Source: DAMCZI01 sp032095175 (GTDB lineage: Bacteria; Bacillota; Clostridia; Clostridiales; Caloramatoraceae). Taken from it: 64,000 nt of DNA. The stretch lies in NCBI GenBank assembly GCA_032095175.1, contig DAMCZI010000001.1, positions 124,001 through 188,000 of the forward strand, given 5' to 3'. Below, one piece after another: positions 18,307-27,929 of the stretch. The notes under the pieces were generated by a model. The model had not been told where the DNA came from, searched no databases, and worked only from the letters and a program-made list of their open reading frames with translations. A program made the position numbers and the translations under genes. Numbering within the stretch: the stretch's first letter is position 1; every line of letters starts with the position of its first letter.

Positions 18307-18684
18307 ATGGAAAAAGTAAATATTACTGAGGCTGAGTGGAAGGTAATGAAGGTTTTATGGGATAGATCTCCTCTTACCTTAAAGGAAATTACATCTGCTA
18401 TTAGGGAAAATACATCATGGAAGGATAACACAATACGCACTCTTATAGTAAGGTTGATGGAAAAGGGAGTAGTAGAGGCAGATAAATCAACAGGTATATA
18501 TAAATACTCACCGATTATTGATGAAATAGATATCGTAAAAACAGAGGCAAAGTCCTTTTTAAAAAGGGTATTTGATGGTTCCTTATCATCGTTGGTGGCA
18601 ACATTAGTTAAGGATGAAGAAATAAGCAAAGAAGAAAGGCAAGAAATAATGGATATTATTTCAAAAATGGAGGAAAGAAAATGA
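18307..18684 (+). CDS. BlaI/MecI/CopY-family repressor
   Basis: 125 residues from ATG 18307 (GGAGTG site upstream; the TTG at 18304 adds one residue). Winged-helix N-terminus with ITEAEWKVMKVLWDRSPLTL and the recognition region WKDNTIRTLIVRLMEKGVV, then a C-terminal dimerisation helix. In this family the dimer binds TACA/TGTA palindromes and is released by proteolysis triggered by BlaR1. Two such palindromes sit in its promoter, and the BlaR1-like gene overlaps its stop by 4 bases. Confidence 0.93.
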   Translation: MEKVNITEAEWKVMKVLWDRSPLTLKEITSAIRENTSWKDNTIRTLIVRLMEKGVVEADKSTGIYKYSPIIDEIDIVKTEAKSFLKRVFDGSLSSLVATLVKDEEISKEERQEIMDIISKMEERK

Positions 18685-20843
18685 GTAATCTAAAGTGGCT
18701 GCTTAATGTTACTATTACAGGAAGTATAACCGCCTTGATTATTTTTATTGTAAGATCTGTTTTTAAGGATAAGCTTACTCCAAAATGGAAGTATTATATT
18801 TGGTTTATCCTTGTTATCCGTTTGCTTATACCTGCTTTACCAGAAAGTAATCTTAGTATATTTCAATATGTGCCAGAGGAAGCTGTAACGAACAGTATAG
18901 ATAAAAATATTATAGCTAATCCAGAAGGGCCTATAGTAACACAAACTACTCCTAATTCTTCTAATGATTCCAAATTAGTTGCAGATCAATCTAAAAATGC
19001 AGTGAATCATAAGCTTACTCTAAATAAAATCATAGCTTATATTTATTATTCTTGCATAATCATTATTTTACTTTATTATATTTCGATATATTTTGCTCTT
19101 CATAGTAAGCTAAAAAGACTTCCGACTTATGAAAATATAGAAACTCTTGAAATTTTTAAAAAAGTAAAAGCTGAACTTGGTATAAAAAGAAAAATAAAAA
19201 TATTGTGTGGAAGTAAACCAATGCTTGTAGGTATTATTAATCCTATACTTGTTTTACCTGAGGGTTATTCTGATAAGGAAGCAGCAGCTGTTTTAATACA
19301 TGAACTAATGCATTATAAGTATAAGGACATAGCTATTAACTGGCTTATTACGTTGTTAAAGTGTGTATACTTCTTTAACCCAATATTCTGGTATGCATTT
19401 ACTACAATGAGAAGGGATTGTGAGCTAGCCTGTGACCAAAGAGTGCTGGAATTTGGTGGTGTAGATAAAGCAACCTATGCCAGGGTACTTTTTAAAGAGG
19501 CTTTAGTTAAAAATAAATATATGGTGGGAACATCATCAATTGCAAATGGGAAGAATGAAATTACTAAAAGAGTTAAATTTATTGAAAGATTTAAGAAGCC
19601 CAAAACCATATGGATTTTGATTGGTGCTGCGATTGCTGCAATTGTTACTTTAACTACATTAACAAACTCCAAAAGAGTACCTAAAGAACCTCCAGCTGCA
19701 AAGATATATATCGAAGATAATACATTAACAAACGCCAAAGGCTTGCCTAAAGAACCTCCAGCAGCAAAGCTATATATTGAAGATAATGGGGGTGCTCTTG
19801 AATATATCGTATTAAAGAATGAATGGAATGGTGCACTTTATGACAGGGCTTCTGCTTTTCAGGCAATAAGAGAAAAATATAAAAATACTTCTCCAATTAT
19901 ATGTAAACAAGATAGTAAAATAATAATAGATTTTGGAAAAAAACAACCTGATACTTTTGAATTGCAAATTCAGAGTTGGTATCCAATACAAAAAAATGAT
20001 TCAGAACCACCATCAATGAATGTACCATTTGAAAAGGAGAATAATGTATATTCTTTTATACACCATTATTCTAAGGGTAACTACCATTTTATTATAAAAA
20101 TTTATAGTTTGACTGTAAAATGGGGCGAGAATTCGGCTGATTATGTATTTGCCATAGGCGAAGGTGATAATAGGGCAATAAGTAGTATAAACAGTGAATG
20201 GGATAAAGTAGAAGAGGGAGTGAACATATTTAGAACTCCTAATGGTGAGACAGTAGAAAAAAACTATTTAGCTTATAAAAATGGAAAAGTAGCACTGCTG
20301 GATGAGAACAAAAAGGTATTGTTGCCAGCTGAATTTGAGGACTTCACGATTCTATACAATTATATAGGAGCAAAAAAAGATGGTAAATGGGGCCTTTATG
20401 ATAAAAAAAGCTTAAAGCCAGTGGTGGAACATACATGGGAGGAGTTGCTTGACCCACCTATGCCAGATGGCAGCAAGGCTAATGGGCTTGTAAGAATTAA
20501 AAATGATGGAGTATGGGGATGTATTGATCAGGCAGGAAAGTTAATAATAAAGCCTAACTGGGACGAGATTTATATTAACTATTATGAAGAGGTTGAACCA
20601 TATGTTAGGGTTAAAAAGAGTGGAAAATATGGCTATGTATCCTATACTGGGATGATAATACTTGAACCTGTATGGGATGCAGCTTGCATGGATGTGCTGA
20701 ACAGACCTAAAAATTTGATATATGTAAAAAAGGATGATAAATGGGGTGGAGTTAAAATTAAGAACGATAGGGCAAGTAGTGTGGATTGGAATATAGAGCC
20801 TAGAGAGGAAATTAAAAATGTATATGACAGCATTACTTACTAA
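18681..20843 (+). CDS. BlaR1-type M56 metalloprotease sensor with C-terminal WG repeats
   Basis: 720 residues. The N-terminal 320 residues are a BlaR1/MecR1 module: helices about 8-27, 38-52 and 115-140, the zinc protease motif HELMH (207-211) with E and D residues downstream, and a helix at 308-326. Instead of a penicillin-binding sensor domain, it has a 22-residue tandem duplication (326-347 and 348-369, consensus TLTN.K..PKEPPAAK.YIEDN). Then comes an unknown domain, and from about 520 onward several WG repeats (KDGKWGLYD, NDGVWGCID, KSGKYGYVS, KDDKWGGVK). The sensed signal is therefore probably not a beta-lactam. It should cleave or inactivate the overlapping BlaI-type repressor. Confidence 0.88.
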   Translation: MSNLKWLLNVTITGSITALIIFIVRSVFKDKLTPKWKYYIWFILVIRLLIPALPESNLSIFQYVPEEAVTNSIDKNIIANPEGPIVTQTTPNSSNDSKLVADQSKNAVNHKLTLNKIIAYIYYSCIIIILLYYISIYFALHSKLKRLPTYENIETLEIFKKVKAELGIKRKIKILCGSKPMLVGIINPILVLPEGYSDKEAAAVLIHELMHYKYKDIAINWLITLLKCVYFFNPIFWYAFTTMRRDCELACDQRVLEFGGVDKATYARVLFKEALVKNKYMVGTSSIANGKNEITKRVKFIERFKKPKTIWILIGAAIAAIVTLTTLTNSKRVPKEPPAAKIYIEDNTLTNAKGLPKEPPAAKLYIEDNGGALEYIVLKNEWNGALYDRASAFQAIREKYKNTSPIICKQDSKIIIDFGKKQPDTFELQIQSWYPIQKNDSEPPSMNVPFEKENNVYSFIHHYSKGNYHFIIKIYSLTVKWGENSADYVFAIGEGDNRAISSINSEWDKVEEGVNIFRTPNGETVEKNYLAYKNGKVALLDENKKVLLPAEFEDFTILYNYIGAKKDGKWGLYDKKSLKPVVEHTWEELLDPPMPDGSKANGLVRIKNDGVWGCIDQAGKLIIKPNWDEIYINYYEEVEPYVRVKKSGKYGYVSYTGMIILEPVWDAACMDVLNRPKNLIYVKKDDKWGGVKIKNDRASSVDWNIEPREEIKNVYDSITY

Positions 20844-20977
20844 TAAGGAATAAAATTTGCAAATATTTAGTTTATAGTGATAAACTTTATTTCTTATATT
20901 TCAAGTCATAGAGGAAAAGCAAGGAATCCTCCCTTTTTGACTGATTTCCTATAGTAAACTATAGTAAACGTAATTAA

Positions 20978-21079
20978 ACCATCTTGAACTGGTTGACTTA
21001 AATGGTTCAGGATGGTATTATTTCCATAGAGTTACCAGAACCTATTATCGGGTTGTACTTATGCCCATAATAGGCTTTT
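20978..21079 (+). promoter_or_regulatory. two consecutive hairpins between blaR1-like and GNAT genes
   Basis: Hairpin 1 (20978-21016) pairs ACCATCTTGAACT with GGTTCAGGATGGT and probably ends the upstream operon. Hairpin 2 (21041-21079) pairs CCTATTATCGGG with the CCCATAATAGG arm and is followed by CTTTTATT only about 15 bases before the GNAT ribosome site. It could be a terminator that attenuates the GNAT gene. Confidence 0.5.
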
Positions 21080-21104
21080 ATTATGTTCTAGGAGGATTAG
21101 TTTA

Positions 21105-21614
21105 ATGAATGGGAATGATGTGCAATTACGACAGGAAGTTTTTAAGTCGGATGCCTGGAAGATTATTGATTGGCTGGAGGATGATGACGTAATAAGGTAT
21201 TTAAATGAAAACCAGAATGTTTGTGATAGCATTAAGCAGGTAATATATAGGGTTAATATGCCAATACTTACTCATTTGTTTAATCAGGATGGAAGCTTCT
21301 TTATGATAACAACCAATGAAGGAGAGCCCATTGGATTTTTAAGACTTGTTCCAAAGGGAAATGAAGCAGAAATGGTTATAGTCATCGGTGATAAGGAAAA
21401 GTGGGGCAGAGGCTTGGGTACCAATGCAATAATAGAAGGTTTAAAACAAGCATTTTATGAATGGAGAGTTGATGGGGTAGTTGCAAAGATTCATATGAAA
21501 AATGATCGCTCCAGAAGAGTATTTAAAAAGGTAGGCTTTACACAGGACAAAGAATTACCAATAGAAATACAGTATTCTATCTCTATGGAAAAGTTTTTAA
21601 AGATAGCAGCATAA
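21105..21614 (+). CDS. GNAT-family N-acetyltransferase
   Basis: 169 residues with the acetyl-CoA binding motif in KEKWGRGLGTNAIIEGLKQA (about 103-122) and the late GNAT segment MKNDRSRRVFKKVGF. Resembles the RimJ/RimL-type branch that acetylates amino groups of proteins or small molecules; the substrate cannot be predicted. Start ATG has TAGGAGG upstream; a terminator follows. Confidence 0.85.
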   Translation: MNGNDVQLRQEVFKSDAWKIIDWLEDDDVIRYLNENQNVCDSIKQVIYRVNMPILTHLFNQDGSFFMITTNEGEPIGFLRLVPKGNEAEMVIVIGDKEKWGRGLGTNAIIEGLKQAFYEWRVDGVVAKIHMKNDRSRRVFKKVGFTQDKELPIEIQYSISMEKFLKIAA

Positions 21615-21640
21615 TGCAAATATAATATTTAGTTTAAAAA

Positions 21641-21668
21641 GGAATGGTCAAAAATTGCTGACCACTCC
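21641..21668 (+). terminator. Rho-independent terminator
   Basis: Stem GGAATGGTCA / TGACCACTCC with an 8-base loop and TTTTAT tail after the GNAT gene. Complementary arms could also serve the convergent selenoprotein gene. Confidence 0.8.
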
Positions 21669-21693
21669 TTTTATATTATGAGCTTTATTGATT

Positions 21694-21972
21694 TTAAACT
21701 TTTGATGTAAGCTTAAACCTAGGTCCAAAAATACCTTCTTTGTGGGTTATAAGTGCACTGGTGAAAAAGAAGGAGAAACTTTTGTCAGCAGCAATTTTAA
21801 TGCCATGGTCTATAACTACATCATCATTTGGTTTTAGTTCATCCAGAACTATCTCAAGCTGAAGTCCTCCTCAGCCAACTCCAGATTTTGATATCCTAAC
21901 AGCTTCTTTATTTTGTTCTTTAAGCATTCCTTTTAGCAAATCAACTGTTTTTTCATTAATTGATACATTCAT
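21694..21972 (-). CDS. HesB-like selenoprotein with in-frame UGA (Sec34)
   Basis: On the minus strand an ATG (21972, with AAAGGG upstream) opens a 92-codon frame that is clean except for one TGA at 21871-21873, then runs to TAA at 21694-21696. The product begins MNVSINEKTVDLLKGMLKEQ, has RISKSGVG-U-GGLQLEIVLDE around the UGA, and ends in GIFGPRFKLTSKV. The UGA falls exactly where HesB/IscA proteins carry their first conserved Cys. A HesB-related family with Sec at this site is known from clostridia and Eubacterium acidaminophilum. Standard gene callers split or miss it. Probable role: iron-sulfur or redox chemistry in the cytoplasm. A selenoprotein needs SelA-D, not visible here. The alternative is a Cys-to-stop pseudogene. 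Confidence 0.78.
21845..21873 (-). other. candidate bacterial SECIS hairpin with UGA
   Basis: Directly after the UGA the mRNA can form a stem AGGACU / AGUUCU (one G-U pair), extended by UC/GA with a bulged U, closing a short loop AGCUUGA. Position immediately 3' of the UGA suits SelB-directed recoding, but the fold was done by eye. Confidence 0.45.
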
Positions 21973-22098
21973 AAAAAACATCCCTTTAAGTTATAATAGA
22001 TTTATTATGTGTACTATGCAAAAATGTAATCATTGTATAAAGAAAGGGCTGAATTGTATCAGCCCTTTGTTGGGAGAATTTATTATTAGAAGAATTTA

Positions 22099-24720
22099 TT
22101 ATTTTTTCTTTTTGGACTTTGTTTCTGAAATGATTTCTTGTTTATCGTAAACATTTATATACATTTGCTTTATTTCACTTATTAATGGATATCTTGGGTT
22201 GGCTCCTGTACACTGGTCATCAAAGGCTTGTTCACACATATTGTCCAATGTTTCATAGAAATCTTCCTTTGAAACTCCAGCTTCCTTGATTGTCATTGGA
22301 ATATTAACCTTTGCCTTTAACTCATCTATGGCTTTAATTAATAATTCAATCTTTTCGTCCTCAGTATTTCCTCCAAGATTTAGATAATCGGAAATCTTAG
22401 CATATCTTGACTTCGCATTTGGATACTTGTACTGTGGGAATGCAGCCTGTTTTCTTGGAGCGTCTACAGCGTTAAATCTAATTGTTTCATTTATTAATAA
22501 TGCGTTTGCAACCCCATGTGGTATGTGGTGTGCAGCTCCAAGTTTGTGTGCCATTGAGTGGCATACTCCAAGGAATGCATTTGCAAATGCCATACCTGCC
22601 ATAGTTGAAGCATGTGCCATTTTCTCTCTTGCCTTTACATTAGTTGTTCCTTCTGTATAGGAAAGAGGAAGATACTTGAATATCAATCTTATTGCTTCAA
22701 GTGATAATCCATTAGTAAACTCTGAAGCAAGAACTGAAACATATGCCTCAATAGCATGTGTTAATGCATCTATACCTGATGCAGAAGTTAATCCCTTTGG
22801 CATGTTCATCATAAGCTCAGCATCTACTATTGCCATATCTGGAGTTAACTCGTAATCAGCAAGAGGATATTTAATTCCAGTCTTTTCATCAGTAATAACG
22901 GCAAATGGAGTAACTTCTGAACCTGTACCTGCTGATGTTGCTACTGAAATCATCATAGCCTTTTGTCCCATCTTAGGGAATGTATAAACTCTTTTTCTTA
23001 TATCCATAAATCTCATTGCCAAGTCTTCGAATCTTACTTCTGGATGCTCATATAGTACCCACATGATCTTGGCAGCATCCATTGCTGAACCTCCACCAAC
23101 TGCTATTATTGTATCAGGGTTGTAGCTCATAAGTTCAGCTGCTCCCTTTTTAGCAGTCTTTAAAGTAGGGTCTGGTTCAACATCGAAGAATATCTTGTAG
23201 CCAACGCCTATTTCATCAAGAACCTGTGTAACCTTATCAACATATCCTAATTCGTAAAGGACCTTGTCTGTTACTATAAAGGCCTTCTTCTTTTCCATGT
23301 CCTTTAATTCTCTTAATGCAACACCAAGGCTGCCAAATTTGAAATAAACTTTTTCTGGAACTCTAAACCAAAGCATATTTTCTCTCCTCTCAGCAACGGT
23401 CTTAATGTTTAACAGGTGCTTAGGACCAACGTTTTCTGATACGGAGTTTCCACCCCAGGAACCACAACCTAATGTTAGTGATGGAGCAAGCTTAAAGTTG
23501 TATAAGTCTCCAATGGCGCCCTGTGATGATGGCATGTTTATTATAGTTCTGCCAGTCTTCATTGCAGTGCTGAACTTTGCTATCTTGTCTTTTTGAGTTA
23601 ATGCATCTACATATAATGAGGATGTATGCCCAAATCCACCAAGCTCAACAAGTCTTTCTGCTTTTTTAAGGGCTTCATCAAAGCTCTTTGTTCTGTATAA
23701 AGCAAGAACTGGAGATAATTTTTCATGTGAGAATGGTTCTTCAAGTTCAACAGATTCAACCTCTCCCATAAGAACCTTTGCTGTCTCAGGAACCTTAATC
23801 CCAGCCATTTCAGCTATCTTGTAGGCAGGTTGTCCAACAATTTTTGCATTAAGAGCTCCATTTATTAATATTACTTTTCTAACCTTATCTATTTCATCGT
23901 TATTTAGGATATATGCTCCTCTTTCAGCAAATTCCTTTCTAACTTCATCGTAAACTGAATCCAATACTATAACTGATTGTTCGGAAGCACAGATTACACC
24001 GTTGTCAAAGGTTTTTGAAAGAAGTATTGAGTTTACTGCCATCTTTAAATGAGCAGTCTCGTCTATTATTGCAGGTGTATTACCAGCACCAACACCTATT
24101 GCAGGCTTTCCTGAAGAGTAAGCAGCCTTAACCATTCCAGGACCACCAGTAGCTAGAGTTAGATCAGCTTCACTCATTACAAGCTGTGAAAGTTCAATTG
24201 ATGGCTCATCGATCCAACCAATTATTCCCTCTGGAGCACCAGCATCAACTGCTGCATTTAAAACTATTTTAGCAGCTTCTATAGTAGACTTCTTTGCTCT
24301 TGGGTGTGGTGAGAATATAATACCATTTCTTGTTTTTAAAGCTATTAACGCCTTAAAGATTGCTGTTGCTGTTGGGTTTGTTGTTGGAACAACTGCGGCA
24401 ATTACTCCTATTGGTTCTGCAATCTTTGTAATACCAAAGGAAGCATCCTTTTCTATTATTCCACAAGTCTTCTCATCTTTATATTTGTTATAAATATATT
24501 CTGATGCGAAATGGTTCTTAATAACCTTGTCTTCAACTATTCCCATTCCTGTTTCTTCTACAGCCATTTTAGCAAGAGAAATTCTAGCATTATTTGCTGC
24601 CATAGCGGCTTGCCTAAATATTTCGTCTACCTGCTCCTGTGTGTATGTAGCAAACTTTTTCTGAGCAGCTCTAATCTCTTCTAACTTCTTTGTTAGTTCT
24701 TCAACATTGGTTACTCTCAT
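22099..24720 (-). CDS. adhE: bifunctional acetaldehyde-CoA/alcohol dehydrogenase (copy 1)
   Basis: 873 residues. The N-terminal aldehyde dehydrogenase domain (1 to about 440) has catalytic C244 in GVICASEQSV and the CoA/NAD region. The C-terminal iron alcohol dehydrogenase domain (about 460-865) has GGGSAMDAAK, the GTGSEVTPF motif and metal ligands in DALTHAIEAYV and CHSMAHKLGAAHHIPHG. It reduces acetyl-CoA (or butyryl-CoA) to the alcohol with two NADH, the electron sink of clostridial fermentation, usually as spirosome filaments. Relative to copy 2 it has a Lys-rich C-terminal tail (SETKSKKKK). Ribosome site AGGTGTAG. Confidence 0.95.
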   Translation of the reverse strand: MRVTNVEELTKKLEEIRAAQKKFATYTQEQVDEIFRQAAMAANNARISLAKMAVEETGMGIVEDKVIKNHFASEYIYNKYKDEKTCGIIEKDASFGITKIAEPIGVIAAVVPTTNPTATAIFKALIALKTRNGIIFSPHPRAKKSTIEAAKIVLNAAVDAGAPEGIIGWIDEPSIELSQLVMSEADLTLATGGPGMVKAAYSSGKPAIGVGAGNTPAIIDETAHLKMAVNSILLSKTFDNGVICASEQSVIVLDSVYDEVRKEFAERGAYILNNDEIDKVRKVILINGALNAKIVGQPAYKIAEMAGIKVPETAKVLMGEVESVELEEPFSHEKLSPVLALYRTKSFDEALKKAERLVELGGFGHTSSLYVDALTQKDKIAKFSTAMKTGRTIINMPSSQGAIGDLYNFKLAPSLTLGCGSWGGNSVSENVGPKHLLNIKTVAERRENMLWFRVPEKVYFKFGSLGVALRELKDMEKKKAFIVTDKVLYELGYVDKVTQVLDEIGVGYKIFFDVEPDPTLKTAKKGAAELMSYNPDTIIAVGGGSAMDAAKIMWVLYEHPEVRFEDLAMRFMDIRKRVYTFPKMGQKAMMISVATSAGTGSEVTPFAVITDEKTGIKYPLADYELTPDMAIVDAELMMNMPKGLTSASGIDALTHAIEAYVSVLASEFTNGLSLEAIRLIFKYLPLSYTEGTTNVKAREKMAHASTMAGMAFANAFLGVCHSMAHKLGAAHHIPHGVANALLINETIRFNAVDAPRKQAAFPQYKYPNAKSRYAKISDYLNLGGNTEDEKIELLIKAIDELKAKVNIPMTIKEAGVSKEDFYETLDNMCEQAFDDQCTGANPRYPLISEIKQMYINVYDKQEIISETKSKKKK

Positions 24721-25329
24721 TGTAATCTACACCTACCTTAATTATTTATTGAAATTAATAGGATATTCAATTTTCTAATTAACATTATGCAACATTGTTT
24801 GTTAAATGTCAATCAGTAAAATAGCAAAAATGTATAAAATTCTACTTAATATTGACATAAATATGCTTAAATAGGACTAAAATCGCCAAGTATATGGTAA
24901 ATTATCAAAAGAATATTGTTAAAAAAATAACAATTAGGAATTTAAAACGTGAATAAATCTAGAAGAAGGAGGCTGAAAAATAAAATATCTACAAAATAAC
25001 AGTGCTATAACAATTAAAAAAATACCATGCATTGCAGTTAATCTATATAAGTTTACTAGAATGATTAAATATATTAGAAATACATGCTCAATAATCTACA
25101 TTGTTAAATTGAGTTCATACAAATATAGATAACTTTAAGTGTGAAAATAGAAATTTTAAATAACAGCAATTAAAATTTTCTTATTTAGGGAAACTATATT
25201 ATGTATAACGTACTGAAATTCTTTTAACAATCTGTTAGGTATACTTAAGCTTGTTTACATTAATGAATATGTACGTTGTAAGAAGAAAATGGCTGTTTAG
25301 ATTATTCATTAAGGAAGAGGTGTGTTTAC
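24721..25329. promoter_or_regulatory. divergent adhE promoter region
   Basis: 609 bases, very AT-rich, controlling both adhE genes. It contains a Rex-like palindrome at 24916-24933 and weaker half-sites TTGTTAAAT near 24795 and TTTTAACAA near 25225. A TTGACA-like hexamer near 24850 and AGGAGGCTG near 24966 have no ORF behind them. No small gene is supported. Confidence 0.5.
24916..24933. promoter_or_regulatory. Rex-like operator
   Basis: TTGTTAAAAAAATAACAA matches the clostridial Rex consensus TTGTTAA-N4-TTAACAA at all but one position. Rex represses alcohol-forming genes when NADH/NAD is low, and adhE is a classical target. Confidence 0.65.
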
Positions 25330-27912
25330 ATGCAAGTAACAAATGTTGAAGAGTTGAAACAGAAAATTCAAGAGATCAGAAAAGCTCAGAAACTATTTGC
25401 AAACTATTCACAGGATATAGTGGATGAAATTTTTAGGCAGGCAGCAATGGCAGCAAACGATTCAAGGATTATTCTTTCCAAGATGGCCGTTGAGGAAACG
25501 GGAATGGGGATAGTTGAAGACAAGGTTATAAAAAATCATTTCGCATCAGAATATATTTATAACAAATATAAAGATGAAAAGACATGCGGTGTTATAGAAA
25601 GAGATGAGTCCTTTGGAATTGCCAAGGTAGCAGAGCCCATTGGAGTAGTGGCTGCAATAGTTCCAACAACAAATCCTACCTCTACTGCTATATTTAAATC
25701 CTTGATTGCTTTAAAAACAAGGAACGGTATTATTTTTTATCCTCATCCAAGAGCTAAAAAATCAACTATAGCTGCAGCAAAAATAATATTGGATGCAGCG
25801 GTAAAGGCTGGTGCTCCTGAAGGAATAATAGGGTGGATTGATGAACCCTCAGTTGAGCTTTCGCAGGAGGTAATGAGAGAGGCAGATATTATTCTTGCAA
25901 CTGGTGGACCGGGTATGGTAAGGGCGGCCTATTCCTCTGGAAGACCTGCAATAGGAGTTGGAGCAGGCAACACCCCGGCAATTATAGATGAAACAGCACA
26001 TATAAAGATGGCTGTAAGTTCAATTCTTTTATCAAAGACCTTTGATAATGGTGTTATTTGTGCTTCCGAACAATCTGTGATTGTGTTGGATAAGATTTAT
26101 CAAGAGGTAAGAGACGAGTTTCAAGAGAGAGGAGCATACATATTAAAGGGTGATGAGATAGATAAAGTTAGAAATGTAATACTTGTTAACGGAATACTTA
26201 ATTCCAATATAGTTGGACAGAGTGCACAAAAGATAGCTGAAATAGCGGGGTTTAGTGTACCGGATACGGTTAAGGTTCTTATTGGAGAGGTTGAATCTGC
26301 TGAACTTGAGGAACCCTTTTCCCATGAAAAACTATCTCCAATACTTGCGATGTACAGGGTTAATACCTTTGATGAGGCTTTAAATAAAGCTATAAGACTT
26401 GTTGAACTTGGTGGCTTTGGACACACGTCTGTTTTGTATACCGATCAGGTTAAATCAAGGGACAGAATAAATAAATTTGGAGCAGTAATGAAAACGGGAA
26501 GGACGATTATAAACATGCCTTCTTCCCAAGGAGCCATAGGTGATGTATATAACTTCAAACTTGCGCCATCCTTAACCCTGGGCTGTGGCAGCTGGGGAGG
26601 AAACTCTGTATCAGAAAACGTTGGCCCTAAGCATTTGTTAAACATAAAGAGTGTTGCTGAGAGGAGAGAAAACATGCTCTGGTTTAGAATTCCGGAAAAG
26701 ATTTACTTCAAATATGGCTGCCTTGGTGTTGCTCTAAGAGAATTGAAGGAAATGAACAAAAAGAAGGCATTTATTGTAACTGATAAGGTTCTTTACCAGT
26801 TGGGGTTTGTTGATAGTGTTACAAACGTTTTAGATGAAATAGGAGTAAATTATAAAATATTCTTTGATGTTGAACCAGACCCGACCCTTGCAACTGCAAG
26901 GAAGGGTGCAGCGGAAATGCAGAGCTTCAATCCTGATGTAATAATTGCAGTTGGTGGAGGCTCTCCAATGGATGCTGCAAAGATTATGTGGGTACTATAT
27001 GAACATCCAGAAGTAAGGTTTGAAGATCTGGCAATGAGATTTATGGATATAAGAAAAAGAGTATATACATTCCCAAAGATGGGAGAAAAGGCAATGATGG
27101 TTTCGATGCCTACATCAGCAGGAACTGGTTCAGAGGTTACACCCTTTGCAGTTATTACAGATGAAAAAACAGGAATCAAATATCCTCTTGCAGACTATGA
27201 ATTAACACCTGATATGGCAATTATAGATGCTGAATTAATGATGAATATGCCAAAGGGCTTAACTTCTGCATCTGGTATAGATGCTCTCACCCATGCCATC
27301 GAAGCATATGTATCCGTTCTTGCTTCTGAATATACAAATGGTCTGGCGCTGGAAGCTATAAGGCTAGTGTTTAAATATCTTCCTCAGGCATATAATGATG
27401 GACCTAACAATATAAAAGCCAGGGAAAAGATGGCACATGCTTCTACTATGGCAGGAATGGCCTTTGCAAATGCATTTCTTGGAGTATGCCACTCAATGGC
27501 ACACAAGCTTGGAGCAATGCATCATGTACCCCATGGAGTTGCCAATGGGCTTCTAATTGATGAAGTAATAAGGTTCAATGCACAAAACAATCCAAGAAAG
27601 CAGGCGGCATTCCCACAGTATAAATATCCTAATGCAAAGTGGAGATATACTGTAATTTCAGATTACTTAGGTTTAGGCGGAAGTACAGAGGATGAGAAGA
27701 TAGAGCTTTTGATTAAAGCCATCGATGATTTAAAGAACAAGGTAAATATGCCTAAGACCATAAGTGCGGCAGGTGTATCGAAGGAAAAGTTCTATTCAAC
27801 CCTTGATGAAATGTGTGAATCAGCTTTCGATGACCAATGTACAGGAGCCAATCCAAGATATCCATTAATAAGTGAGATAAAGCAAATGTATATAAACGCC
27901 TTTGAAGAATAG
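25330..27912 (+). CDS. adhE: bifunctional acetaldehyde-CoA/alcohol dehydrogenase (copy 2)
   Basis: 860 residues, strongly similar to the divergent copy along its whole length, including DNGVICASEQSV with the catalytic Cys, GGGSPMDAAK, GTGSEVTPF and CHSMAHKLGAMHHVPHG. Differences from copy 1 include Ser-to-Pro type changes in loops (GGGSA to GGGSP), FYPHPRAKKS instead of FSPHPRAKKS, and no Lys-rich tail. Start ATG has AGGAAGAGGTG upstream. Two intact copies back to back suggest either separate regulation or separate chain-length or cofactor preference. Confidence 0.95.
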   Translation: MQVTNVEELKQKIQEIRKAQKLFANYSQDIVDEIFRQAAMAANDSRIILSKMAVEETGMGIVEDKVIKNHFASEYIYNKYKDEKTCGVIERDESFGIAKVAEPIGVVAAIVPTTNPTSTAIFKSLIALKTRNGIIFYPHPRAKKSTIAAAKIILDAAVKAGAPEGIIGWIDEPSVELSQEVMREADIILATGGPGMVRAAYSSGRPAIGVGAGNTPAIIDETAHIKMAVSSILLSKTFDNGVICASEQSVIVLDKIYQEVRDEFQERGAYILKGDEIDKVRNVILVNGILNSNIVGQSAQKIAEIAGFSVPDTVKVLIGEVESAELEEPFSHEKLSPILAMYRVNTFDEALNKAIRLVELGGFGHTSVLYTDQVKSRDRINKFGAVMKTGRTIINMPSSQGAIGDVYNFKLAPSLTLGCGSWGGNSVSENVGPKHLLNIKSVAERRENMLWFRIPEKIYFKYGCLGVALRELKEMNKKKAFIVTDKVLYQLGFVDSVTNVLDEIGVNYKIFFDVEPDPTLATARKGAAEMQSFNPDVIIAVGGGSPMDAAKIMWVLYEHPEVRFEDLAMRFMDIRKRVYTFPKMGEKAMMVSMPTSAGTGSEVTPFAVITDEKTGIKYPLADYELTPDMAIIDAELMMNMPKGLTSASGIDALTHAIEAYVSVLASEYTNGLALEAIRLVFKYLPQAYNDGPNNIKAREKMAHASTMAGMAFANAFLGVCHSMAHKLGAMHHVPHGVANGLLIDEVIRFNAQNNPRKQAAFPQYKYPNAKWRYTVISDYLGLGGSTEDEKIELLIKAIDDLKNKVNMPKTISAAGVSKEKFYSTLDEMCESAFDDQCTGANPRYPLISEIKQMYINAFEE

Positions 27913-27929
27913 CCCGGTATTCTCGTGAC

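Noticed and set aside
21694..21972. Simple nonsense-mutated iscA pseudogene
   Set aside because: The rest of the frame is intact, the only stop is UGA, it sits at the known Cys/Sec site, and a hairpin follows; kept as a selenoprotein with this as alternative.
22427..23596. Antisense ORFs within adhE, hydrogenase and jetC
   Set aside because: Shadow frames of conserved genes with no ribosome sites.
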